Part shown: one piece after another, positions 22,169 to 30,205 of the stretch | Layout: each line of letters begins with the position of its first letter | Numbering within the stretch: the first letter of the stretch is position 1 | DNA from: Martensiomyces pterosporus | Lineage: Eukaryota > Kickxellomycota > Kickxellomycetes > Kickxellales > Kickxellaceae | Assembly (NCBI GenBank): GCA_025201845.1 | Contig: MU604052.1 | Coordinates: 1-41,907, forward strand | DNA length: 41,907 nucleotides | Reading direction: 5' to 3' | Translations under genes and position numbers: made by a program | The notes under the pieces: generated by a model | Database searches by the model: none | Told to the model about the DNA's origin: nothing | What the model saw: the letters and a program-made list of their open reading frames with translations, nothing else

Positions 22169-23415
22169 TCGCCAGCTGTTGCGAAAACCACCATCCCACC
22201 TTGCTGTTGGCCAGTGTCCCGCCCATCATATCATCCCATCCAGCATCATTTCCTTGCGTACCTTGGCGAGACGTCCCCGGTGCTGCCACGCGGAGTGCAA
22301 GGGGTTTAAGATATCCGAATGTAGAGTGATATTTTGTGCGCAAGCAGACATTAATAGAAGTGATCTCTTAGCAACACGCATTCCAACGTCTCCTCCGCAT
22401 GCAAACGCCTACGACGGAGTGAAACGCAATGGCGAGTGCAAAGCCCTTGGCTAGGTGGACAATCTCCCGAAGTGATGCGTAATATGCGATGGTAAAAGAC
22501 AGCAAATGGCGCAGCAGCTGTGCCTTTTCCACTTTTCATTTGACTGGTGAAGCCTAGGAACATACATAGTCTAAGCTATCGCCCTTACACCGGAGGAAGC
22601 CCGTGTATATGCTGCGCGTGAAGCAGTGCTTGTATGGTAGTGTTAAATTTGACATGCCACAGATGTGTGGGACATTATGCAAGGTCTGCAAATGGTAGTA
22701 GCGCGTCCTCGATGCCAACGCTGCACTGACTGGAAGGGGCTTGCTATACTGGCTGAAATCAACAATCGCAAATATTCTGGCTGAGCTGCAATGAAGCTAC
22801 TCTATCTACTGCTTACTCTTGCTTTATGAGGTGGAGCTGCTGACATCACTACGCTCCCATTTTACAGATGGTTTAATGTTGGCTTGACTGCGTCTCTGCC
22901 ACGACCAGCGCTGCGTGCAAAAAGAACCTCAAATGCGCTTCTTCTCATGTGGATGCGAGGGACACAAGCAAACGACACCCCGCAACAAGGTATTGTTTGG
23001 TAGTGCCCACATATTTCTGTTTGTGGTACGGCAAGAGTGAGTGTTCGCAAAAAGGCACTCTCAGCCGGCAAAGGTATGACAGCTTTTGCGCATCCGGATT
23101 CTAGGTACTATAATCCCGCCCCCTTGTCCCCTCTCAGTGGCTGCTGATTGGGCTGATGAGTGTAGACGTAGAGTGAAGTTATGCTTCTGTCTGCCTAAAA
23201 TGGCATACAAGAGTGTGTCCACGTTTCATGCAGCACTAAGAGCACATGAATCCAGCGAATATGCGTTCTTGTGAAGACAGGCATCAGTAGCTATGCCAGC
23301 TGATCCTATAAAGTAGCGCGATATTTCCAGGTATGCTTGTCCAGACCCGCCATGCTGTGAACCAAAATTCCTCTTGCCCGCTTTCTTTATTAACCCACAT
23401 TATATTTTCACTTTG
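22169..23415. other. Intergenic region without a recognisable gene
   Basis: About 1.25 kb with only short frames under about 90 codons and no recognisable product. It holds the upstream regions of the divergently placed GATA-factor and first 7TM receptor genes. No repeat or RNA gene was recognised. Confidence 0.45.
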
Positions 23416-23423
23416 TATATAAG
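23416..23423 (+). promoter_or_regulatory. TATA box of the first 7TM receptor gene
   Basis: TATATAAG lies 80 bp before the ATG at 23497, the only strong TATA box near this start. Confidence 0.55.
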
Positions 23424-23465
23424 CTCTCTTGTACAATAGCACCATAGTTTCTGTTGTGACAGCGC

Positions 23466-23570
23466 ATGCCGCTTAGCTATGGATCACTAAAGACGGATGC
23501 CTCCAGCAGCGATTCACTTTTTGAAGGAGGTGTGGCTACAGGGTTTGCTCAGGGCTGCTGGTGCTCCTGA
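23466..23570 (+). CDS. Upstream ORF overlapping the first 7TM receptor start
   Basis: A 34-codon frame (MPLSYGSLKTDASSSDSLFE...) starts 31 nt before the receptor ATG and overlaps it in another frame. A minimal ATG-GAT-CAC-TAA lies inside it at 23479. Its polar, acidic N-terminus beginning Met-Pro resembles the N-terminus of the neighbouring paralogue (MPMTENEYLAKVQPEDD) more than the receptor's own predicted start does. It is therefore either a translation-attenuating uORF or the original receptor N-terminus displaced by an indel. Confidence 0.35.
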   Translation: MPLSYGSLKTDASSSDSLFEGGVATGFAQGCWCS

Positions 23571-24546
23571 TACTCCTGGTGCTCCTGGTACTCCTGGTAC
23601 TCCTGGTACTCCTGGTGCTGCCGGTGCGAGACCTTCAGTACACATCGACAAGTTCAGTGGCTGGGACCTGTTTGCGCTTATATTCGGCGCAGTGCTGGTG
23701 GGCCTGAACACTCTTCTTGTGCTCTACGCGGTGTACTGGCGCAAATACCCTCCACTGCGCGCAAAAAACATCAAGCTCATCGTGGCTTTATACGTCCCCA
23801 TGACGCTCTGGTACTTTGGCACCATCGGCACCAATCTGAATATCCGACTGCTAGTGTTTAAAGACAGCTGCATTGTCTTCGCATCCTGGCTGCGGGTTCT
23901 ACTTGGCACTTTTCTCTACATCCATGTTCACATACTCCGCCTGTACTTGTACATCCGCATCTTCACCAAAATGAAGCGCATCACCATTTGGTGCTATGTC
24001 GTTCCGACTGTCATCTACCTGGCCATCATTTTCGGGTTCGGCATACCAACGACTGTACTTAAAAACAGCCTCTCAATTGAATACCTGCCTGTTCTCGGGG
24101 TGTGCACCTATGGCACAGCGTTCAAGGAGATGACTTTCGCCATTATCTGGCTTGGTTGGTTCGGGGTTCTGCTGGCGACGTTTCTAGCTCGCCACATCAA
24201 CACGTCGTTCAACGAGTTCCGCGAGATGCTGGCAGTCACCATCATCAGCTCTGTTGTCATTATCTACATTTCCGTCGTGCACCACATCGTCAACAACTAC
24301 ATCATCTTCACCTGGGTGCGTGTCACCACGACAGTGCTGGAACACATAGCTTCGCAGTCTTCACTCTTCATCCTCCTCGGGGCACCCATCTACAACTGCA
24401 TGTTCCACCACGACGAATACAAAAGGCGCTTTTACGAGAAGCTGCACCTGGAGGGGATGGGCTTCAGGTACAACCTGGCTATGGAACGGATGAGTGTTTC
24501 TACAACAGTCGCAGCGCAGCCTGAAGCGAAGGTGCTTCCAAAGTAA
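23497..24546 (+). CDS. Seven-transmembrane receptor-like protein, copy 1
   Basis: 349 residues. Seven hydrophobic helices are visible at about 57-80, 93-113, 125-150, 162-183, 207-231, 244-271 and 277-302. Cys124 (top of TM3) and Cys203 (second extracellular loop) could form the usual GPCR disulphide. Motifs shared with the neighbouring copies are KYPPLRAKNI after TM1, LRLYLYIRIF at the cytosolic end of TM3, NTSFNEFREM in the third internal loop, and PIYNC..HHDEYKRRF after TM7. Residues 23-43 form a collagen-like Pro-Gly-Thr/Ala repeat encoded by a 9-nt DNA repeat. This resembles the 7TM half of fungal RGS-linked receptors, but no RGS domain is present. Ligand and G-protein coupling are unknown. 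It lies in tandem with copy 2. Confidence 0.85.
   Translation: MPPAAIHFLKEVWLQGLLRAAGAPDTPGAPGTPGTPGTPGAAGARPSVHIDKFSGWDLFALIFGAVLVGLNTLLVLYAVYWRKYPPLRAKNIKLIVALYVPMTLWYFGTIGTNLNIRLLVFKDSCIVFASWLRVLLGTFLYIHVHILRLYLYIRIFTKMKRITIWCYVVPTVIYLAIIFGFGIPTTVLKNSLSIEYLPVLGVCTYGTAFKEMTFAIIWLGWFGVLLATFLARHINTSFNEFREMLAVTIISSVVIIYISVVHHIVNNYIIFTWVRVTTTVLEHIASQSSLFILLGAPIYNCMFHHDEYKRRFYEKLHLEGMGFRYNLAMERMSVSTTVAAQPEAKVLPK
23564..23626 (+). repeat. 9-nt minisatellite encoding a Pro-Gly-x repeat
   Basis: About seven imperfect copies of CTCCTGGTA/CTCCTGGTG encode the stretch APDTPGAPGTPGTPGTPGAA near the receptor N-terminus, which is predicted to be extracellular. Such repeats change length by slippage. Confidence 0.7.
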
Positions 24547-25037
24547 TGTGGTTTGCTTCTTTCTAGGATGCTTGCCATTTGTGCTCATTCTCGCACTCTT
24601 ATACTCAATATACTCGGTCAGTGGCCAATGTAGCCCTCACGTACCACTACAACTACTACAAGCAGACGCGCCAACACATTCCATGCCTGGTATAGCGTTT
24701 TATGCATCCTATGCGGTCCTATGAATCCGGACAAATTTTGTGGCCGCTTGCATTGTCCACGGTGACTGAGGCGCTGATGACCGCACACTGCCTCTGCAAA
24801 ATCCCTAGATATATATTTCCGGACATGCGCGCCTAGGCCCTCCTCCCACTTTCAGTAAACCAAACTACCGCTCGTGTCCTGCTGCGTCCTTGGTTCACCT
24901 TGTTCTTACATTGATTTTAAACACTTCTCCTTCACCTGCACAGAAACACCTCGTCCTCTATAGCAGCTATACAAAGCGACGGGCGCTTTTGAATGCTGGG
25001 ATTCACAAGCCACCTAGCTGTGGACTGCTAATGAATA
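24547..25037. other. Intergenic region between tandem 7TM receptor genes
   Basis: No gene is seen. A TATATAT run at about 24807-24813 may be the core promoter of copy 2, some 225 bp from its ATG. A short uORF (ATG at 25031, MNNADDRE then stop) overlaps the start of copy 2 in another frame. Confidence 0.4.
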
Positions 25038-26057
25038 ATGCCGATGACAGAGAATGAATACCTAGCAAAGGTGCAACCGGAAGACGATCTCAGGGCTGCT
25101 GGAACTGCCGGGGCTGCCAGGGTTGCCGGAATGGAACGTTCAATTCACATCGATAGCTTTGGTGGCTGGGACCTGTTTGCGCTTATACTTGGGGCAGCTC
25201 TCCTGGGCATGAACACACTCATCGTGCTCTATACCCTGTATCAGCGCAAGTACCCCCCGCTGCGTGCGAAAAACATCAAGCTTGTGCTGGTTCTCTACGC
25301 CTCGATAGTCATTTGGTATATTGGCTCGATAGGCACCAACCTTAACATGCGTGCATTTCACACTTTCAACAACAGCTGTGTCGTCTATGCAAGCTGGCTA
25401 CGGGTCCTCTTTGGGATGTTCCTCTTCATCTTTGTACACATACTCCGCCTGTACCTATACATCCGCATATTCAACAAGGTGAAGAAGATCACTATTTGGT
25501 GCTATGTGGTCCCAGCCATCATCTACGTGGTCATCGTTCTGGGATTTGGGCTGCCTGCAACCCTGCTTCAAAGTAGCCTTTCGGTGCAGTATATACAATC
25601 TCTTGGGGTATGCACGTATGGCACTGCCTTTAAGGAGATCTCATTCGCCGTCGTCTGGCTAGGCTGGCTGGGGGTTCTACTGGCAGCATTTCTTGCGCGC
25701 AACATCAACACGTCGTTCAACGAATTCCGTGAGATGGTGCTGATTTGTGTTGTTACCTCCATCGCGATCGCCTATCTCTCAATTCTACACCACATCGTCA
25801 GCAACTATATCATCATAACGTGGGCGCGCGTCACCACCACAATGTTCGAGTACTTGGGATGCCAGACTTCTCTCGCCATACTCCTTGGGGTCCCTGTTTA
25901 TAACTGCATCTTCCACCACGACGAATATAAGAGGCGCTTTTACGAAAAGATGCGTTCTGACGGAATGGTCTCTAGGTACAGACTGACCATGGAGCGATCC
26001 GAGGTATCCACAACAATAACCGTACTACCATCTCAGCTGGAGGAACCGCAGAAATAG
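25038..26057 (+). CDS. Seven-transmembrane receptor-like protein, copy 2
   Basis: 339 residues and clearly paralogous to copy 1, roughly two-thirds identical by eye across the membrane domain. It keeps KYPPLRAKNI (about 71-80), Cys114 and Cys192 as the likely disulphide pair, LRLYLYIRIF (136-145), NTSFNEFREM (224-233) and NC.FHHDEYKRRFYEK after TM7. The N-terminus lacks the Pro-Gly-Thr repeat and instead has an Ala/Gly-rich stretch. The ATG at 25038 is followed by a second in-frame ATG two codons later. The tandem arrangement in the same orientation indicates local gene duplication. Function beyond membrane receptor is inferred; no RGS or other signalling domain is attached. Confidence 0.85.
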   Translation: MPMTENEYLAKVQPEDDLRAAGTAGAARVAGMERSIHIDSFGGWDLFALILGAALLGMNTLIVLYTLYQRKYPPLRAKNIKLVLVLYASIVIWYIGSIGTNLNMRAFHTFNNSCVVYASWLRVLFGMFLFIFVHILRLYLYIRIFNKVKKITIWCYVVPAIIYVVIVLGFGLPATLLQSSLSVQYIQSLGVCTYGTAFKEISFAVVWLGWLGVLLAAFLARNINTSFNEFREMVLICVVTSIAIAYLSILHHIVSNYIIITWARVTTTMFEYLGCQTSLAILLGVPVYNCIFHHDEYKRRFYEKMRSDGMVSRYRLTMERSEVSTTITVLPSQLEEPQK

Positions 26058-26122
26058 TGCCTATATACTTTCTATCCCTGCATTTCTTTTCTCCGCCACA
26101 CATTTATGTTTAATCTACAACA

Positions 26123-26299
26123 ATGCATACGTGCACCCAAGGTATTCCACCAGCACCGGCACAGCCATCGGACAAGAAATCCGCTCTAACGGACCAAGCA
26201 AAGGAAGAGCATGGAGCCAGCTATTTCCTATTGCTGATGACGCTGGCATCTTCCGCGTCGGTGCTGTCAACGTTTGCCATCAGGTCACTTAGAGTCTAA
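26123..26299 (+). CDS. Possible 58-residue single-pass membrane peptide
   Basis: The frame starts 65 nt after the copy 2 stop codon. It is polar and Pro/Lys-rich at first (MHTCTQGIPPAPAQPSDKK), then has one hydrophobic helix (ASYFLLLMTLASSASVLSTF) close to the C-terminus, as in tail-anchored proteins. It overlaps the 3' end of the minus-strand secreted-protein gene by 4 nt. It may be only 3' untranslated sequence of copy 2; no relative is recognised. Confidence 0.25.
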   Translation: MHTCTQGIPPAPAQPSDKKSALTDQAKEEHGASYFLLLMTLASSASVLSTFAIRSLRV

Positions 26300-26701
26300 A
26301 TAAGCTGCAGCGTAACCGAGGTGGCCTGATTTTGCAGATCAACAGCTTGCTGCTGAATCTGCTGGACAGCACGGATACCGGACCCAGAGAACCCACTAAA
26401 CGATGATAGTGCACCTTGGAGCGCCGACAGGGCAGCCTGTTGTTGGACGAGAGCGTTTGAATTGATGCCAGTTATACTCCCGGTGGCACTAGCATCGCCA
26501 GAGGTCCCCTCGTCTTGCCTTGCCTTGCCTTCAAGCCTTGTGCACCTGTAGCAGCAAGGACGGCAGAGAAGAGAGCTGCGACAGCGAATGCGAACTTCAA
26601 CTGACCATTCTGCAAAAATAGTATACTCAGCCAATGTGTATAAGCAACACTGGAGAACCAATACGTCTTCTATCCAAATACAAACTATAAACGGCTACCA
26701 T
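26296..26701 (-). pseudogene. Small secreted Gln/Ser-rich protein gene with broken frame
   Basis: Two adjoining frames make sense only together. One encodes a signal-peptide-like helix (LKFAFAVAALFSAVLAATG) and ends 17 codons later. The other encodes a Gly/Ser/Gln-rich mature part (DEGTSGDASATGSITGINS, then Ala/Gln helices ending VTLQLI). The frame changes at a run of three GGCAA pentamers (about 26517-26531); one unit fewer would join them. The start is unclear. An ATG at 26701-26699 followed by an 89-nt intron (26698-26610, GTAGCC...TTTTTGCAG) would give Met-Asn-Gly-Gln before the hydrophobic stretch. Alternatively an ATG at 26607-26605 is one base out of frame with it. The 5' part is repeated right of the assembly gap, where the pentamer run has one substitution. 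A slippage mutant, a phase-variable gene or a sequence error are all possible. Function unknown. Confidence 0.45.
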
Positions 26702-26828
26702 GAAAGCAGCGCCCGTATTCTATCTTGGTGGCAAGGCTGAAATCAGGTGTAGCCTCGAGGCTGTAGTTTATCTCGTCTCCCTTTGTGTCGTCTGCGTGAG
26801 CTTTATACGGATCATTTCTGGGTGGGTA
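26364..26828. repeat. 465-bp near-identical flank, left of the gap
   Basis: Matches 27044-27508 at all but two positions (26524 C versus 27204 A; 26549 T versus 27229 G), with a constant offset of 680 bp. It ends precisely at the first N. It includes the secreted-protein gene 5' part and the last codons of the third 7TM gene, which it truncates. Most likely the end of a contig. Confidence 0.95.
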
Positions 26829-27043
26829 NNNNNNNNNNNNNNNNNNNNNNNNNNNNNNNNNNNNNNNNNNNNNNNNNNNNNNNNNNNNNNNNNNNNNNNN
26901 NNNNNNNNNNNNNNNNNNNNNNNNNNNNNNNNNNNNNNNNNNNNNNNNNNNNNNNNNNNNNNNNNNNNNNNNNNNNNNNNNNNNNNNNNNNNNNNNNNNN
27001 NNNNNNNNNNNNNNNNNNNNNNNNNNNNNNNNNNNNNNNNNNN
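26829..27043. other. Assembly gap (215 N)
   Basis: Undetermined bases. Both flanks carry the same 465 bp, so the gap is probably artificial and no sequence is missing. Confidence 0.99.
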
Positions 27044-27508
27044 GGACAGCACGGATACCGGACCCAGAGAACCCACTAAACGATGATAGTGCACCTTGGA
27101 GCGCCGACAGGGCAGCCTGTTGTTGGACGAGAGCGTTTGAATTGATGCCAGTTATACTCCCGGTGGCACTAGCATCGCCAGAGGTCCCCTCGTCTTGCCT
27201 TGCATTGCCTTCAAGCCTTGTGCACCTGGAGCAGCAAGGACGGCAGAGAAGAGAGCTGCGACAGCGAATGCGAACTTCAACTGACCATTCTGCAAAAATA
27301 GTATACTCAGCCAATGTGTATAAGCAACACTGGAGAACCAATACGTCTTCTATCCAAATACAAACTATAAACGGCTACCATGAAAGCAGCGCCCGTATTC
27401 TATCTTGGTGGCAAGGCTGAAATCAGGTGTAGCCTCGAGGCTGTAGTTTATCTCGTCTCCCTTTGTGTCGTCTGCGTGAGCTTTATACGGATCATTTCTG
27501 GGTGGGTA
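27044..27508. repeat. 465-bp near-identical flank, right of the gap
   Basis: Starts at the first base after the gap and is the counterpart of 26364-26828. On the minus strand it contains the final 48 codons of the intact third 7TM gene and a 3'-truncated copy of the small secreted-protein gene. Most likely the beginning of the next contig. Confidence 0.95.
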
Positions 27509-28492
27509 TGGCCCGCTGTGCACAGCTGCCATGCCGTCGACACTCTGCATCAGATTCTGCGTGGCTTCGTCTGGGGGATTTGTAATGTATGAGTACTGCT
27601 TCTCCATATCGCCCTCGGCCAACGTCTTTATCCAGTGCTGCAGATACTCTGCACGGTGAAATGCACACTGATACGTCGGCTCCCACATTATTGCCCAGTA
27701 TCCAACCGACGCGCAGACGTGGTTTATATATACAAGGGAGTTGCGCCACGCAGAATGCGCTGGGTACACCCTGATTACCAGCAGGCAGACGGTATTCAAT
27801 ATGTTGACTACCAGCAAAAGGACGAAGTACGCGACTATCTCGGCCCTCTCGTTGAAGCAGAATGAGATGTTGCGCAGCTTCCAGTACATCACCGCTGTAT
27901 ATACCCATATCGACCATATCACAATGAGCACAACGGTTATATAACCGCGAGAAGTAAAGCACATATCGACGATCACTTCGTAATGCGTTGTCAGGTGGCC
28001 AGGTACCAGCGTCGATACCATCCCAAAGAAAGCAAGCGATCCGATGGCGATTCCAAAGCTAGTGTAGACCACCTTGCCCTTGTACGGCTTCCCCTTGTGG
28101 AACACGCAGTACAGGGAGTAGCACCGCAGGGCAAACAGGGATGTTACCATGTACGCACCCAGGCATGCGCGAAACCAGATCAGCGTCAGCTTGCAGTTCC
28201 GCAAGAATGGGCTACCATCGAGATGAACCAGCCCTCCAGTAAATATATCCCCGAGGAACCACATTACCTGGCCAAAAGACAGGGAAAGCATGAGCGGGAT
28301 GTTCTTGGCCTTTAGTGGCGGATAGTGCCGGTTCCAAAACTGGAAGCAGAATCCAGCCGACTGAACCGCGTACACCAAGCTGACGACGATGATGGTGGAC
28401 ATGTCCACGTGGCTAATGGGGTCCACTTTCATTTCCAGAGAAGCTGCGGCATCAATGCGCGACTGCTCCTTTGGCGTGAGCTCAAACGACAT
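27365..28492 (-). CDS. Seven-transmembrane receptor-like protein, copy 3
   Basis: 375 residues from the ATG at 28492-28490 (MSFELTPKEQ); five more open codons upstream begin with TTG. It is a more distant relative of copies 1 and 2. It shares HYPPLKAKNI (about 56-65), a Cys100/Cys178 pair, LRCYSLYCVF after TM3, FCFNERAEI in the third internal loop and PTYQCAFHRAEY after TM7. Helices lie at about 31-53, 66-86, 102-128, 140-163, 183-204, 217-240 and 252-273. A 100-residue cytosolic tail follows. The same tail can be traced in the decayed copy as far as ATKIEYGR, so the last eight residues are not family-conserved. The stop codon lies 75 nt before the start of the presumed second exon of the secreted-protein gene. 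Confidence 0.85.
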   Translation of the reverse strand: MSFELTPKEQSRIDAAASLEMKVDPISHVDMSTIIVVSLVYAVQSAGFCFQFWNRHYPPLKAKNIPLMLSLSFGQVMWFLGDIFTGGLVHLDGSPFLRNCKLTLIWFRACLGAYMVTSLFALRCYSLYCVFHKGKPYKGKVVYTSFGIAIGSLAFFGMVSTLVPGHLTTHYEVIVDMCFTSRGYITVVLIVIWSIWVYTAVMYWKLRNISFCFNERAEIVAYFVLLLVVNILNTVCLLVIRVYPAHSAWRNSLVYINHVCASVGYWAIMWEPTYQCAFHRAEYLQHWIKTLAEGDMEKQYSYITNPPDEATQNLMQSVDGMAAVHSGPYPPRNDPYKAHADDTKGDEINYSLEATPDFSLATKIEYGRCFHGSRL

Positions 28493-28622
28493 GGCAACGT
28501 GTTTCAAAAGAAAAGAGGACGCTGGTTTGATAAAGAAGCGAACAAAGAATATAGATGCAGCATGGCGTGCAAGAGCATGGGGGAGTGCACAGCTATTCTA
28601 CGGAGCAGCAGCAGAGGGCACA

Positions 28623-28630
28623 CTTTTATA
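28623..28630 (-). promoter_or_regulatory. TATA box of 7TM receptor copy 3
   Basis: TATAAAAG on the minus strand, about 130 bp upstream of the chosen ATG. It supports the start at 28492. Confidence 0.6.
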
Positions 28631-28710
28631 CAACCCGCTCTGCAGAGCTGGTGAGGGGAGACAGAACAAGTAGAACGAGACAAGGCCGGCTCTCCCTGAG
28701 CCTTCCACCA

Positions 28711-29037
28711 TTATCTCTTTTTCTTCAAGGCGTGCGCACATAAGCCACGCAAAGCACACCGCATGCAGGCCGATTGTTGCGTCTTGGCTGTTTGCAATTC
28801 AAGCACCCATTTAATAATACTGTTTCGGTTAGCAGAGTATTCGCAGCATTTATCCCTCGGCACCGACTCTGACAGATCCCTCCATAGTGCAACTAGCTGT
28901 TTCCGCTGCCGCTCTTGTATTGGAAAGATAATGCCGTAAACAATATTGCATGGTGCAACAGCGCTTGGCAGTCTGTATGAACGCAATACAATGTACTTGA
29001 GATTAGGAAAGAGCAAGTATTCGTATGATCTGCTCAT
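28711..29037 (-). CDS. Possible bHLH-type protein or fragment
   Basis: 108 codons from a true ATG (29037-29035). Residues 42-85 read like a basic helix-loop-helix: ERQRK (42-46) for the ERxRR core, helix 1 QLVALWRDLSESVP, a loop with two Cys, and helix 2 NSIIKWVLELQTAK. The usual His four residues before the Glu is missing (FPIQE), and residues 1-40 look unlike a basic N-terminus. A missing upstream exon (a possible acceptor lies just before AGCGGCAG) or a decayed gene would explain this. The C-terminus ends in LKKKR. It is located between 7TM copy 3 and the decayed copy. The match is by eye only; the frame could be chance. Confidence 0.35.
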   Translation of the reverse strand: MSRSYEYLLFPNLKYIVLRSYRLPSAVAPCNIVYGIIFPIQERQRKQLVALWRDLSESVPRDKCCEYSANRNSIIKWVLELQTAKTQQSACMRCALRGLCAHALKKKR

Positions 29038-29241
29038 GCAAAAAGCAGTGTGCTTGGCACTGCGCCACTGGAATCGCCCTTCTCATAGAATGTTACGGAA
29101 GCAAAACACGCACTGCTGCCAAATATGCTCGAGTGTGGTGCGGCTGTTGGGGTGCCAGCCTGTGGTTTGAACATTTCTATTAGAGCTTTGAGCACATGTA
29201 CATATGAAAAAATGCAGACCGATGCAGATGCGCACTAGACG

Positions 29242-30205
29242 TCACCTGCGGTCCATTTTGCTGGCCAGACAGAGCTCGGATGCCGTCTCGGGAACATGGC
29301 ATGCTTCCTCCATTGCACCAGTAGCAAATGCCTCATGCTGATTGCACACATGCAGACATGGCTCGTCATGCGGAACCATGGTAGCTTTGGTGCCCTGCAC
29401 CAAGTTTTGCATGGTCTCGTTCGGGAAACTCGTAGAGTACAAATATTACTGCTTCATATCGTCCTCAGCCAGTGTCACAGCCAAGTGCTTCAGGTACTCC
29501 TCACCATGAGACGCTCATTGGTAGGTAGGCACTCACACAAGCAGGTGCGGAACTCACCTTGATTACCAATAGGTAGACTGTGTTCATTACACTGACAACC
29601 AGCAGGAGAGCAAATGCAGATATCATTTCGGCCCTCTCATTAAAGTAGAGCGCAATGTTGAGCATTTTCCAGCCCATTATGGCGGCCCACACCCAATGCG
29701 TTGTCGGATTACTACGCAGCAGCGTTGATATGATCCCAAACAGAATGACTGACCCAGCGGCAACCCCAAAACTGGCATACACCACCCTGCCCTTGAATGG
29801 CATGCCTTTATGAGACACACAGTGTGGGGAGTCGAGTCGCAGCACAAATATGGCTGTTACGGTGCACGCTCCAAGGCATGCGCGGAACCAAATCAGAATC
29901 CGCTTGTGGTTCTGTGAAACCGGGCTCGCGCACAGATGAGCCAGTCTCTCAGTGAATATACCCCTGAGAAACCACGCTACAGCGCAAAATAAAAGAGAAA
30001 ACGTAAACGACACGTCCTTCACTCTCAAGGGCAAGTGATTCCGATTTTGGGGCTGAAAACAAAGAGCAGCAAACTCCATCGAGTGTACCATTCTGAATAC
30101 GATGATGGCCGACATGCCCATGTGGCTGACAGGGTCCAGCGTTATACCAAGAAGCGCAGCAGCACCGATGTTCTCCTTCTCCTTTGGAGTAAGCCCGAAC
30201 CACAT
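29242..30205 (-). pseudogene. Decayed seven-transmembrane receptor gene, copy 4
   Basis: Colinear with copy 3 from MWFGLTPKEKENIGAAALL (ATG at 30205-30203) to a C-terminal ETASELCLASKMDRR that matches EATPDFSLATKIEYGR. Several lesions are visible. About 30 residues covering TM5 are deleted in frame (TTH is followed directly by WVWAAIMGWKML). The TM7 region is lost and the frame shifts near 29540. The Cys of PTYQC is a TGA stop in the shifted frame, and a TAA follows KQ where copy 3 has KQY. The third-loop motif YFNERAEM and TM6 survive. The first 210 codons form an open frame with the same composition as copy 3, so decay is probably recent. Confidence 0.85.
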
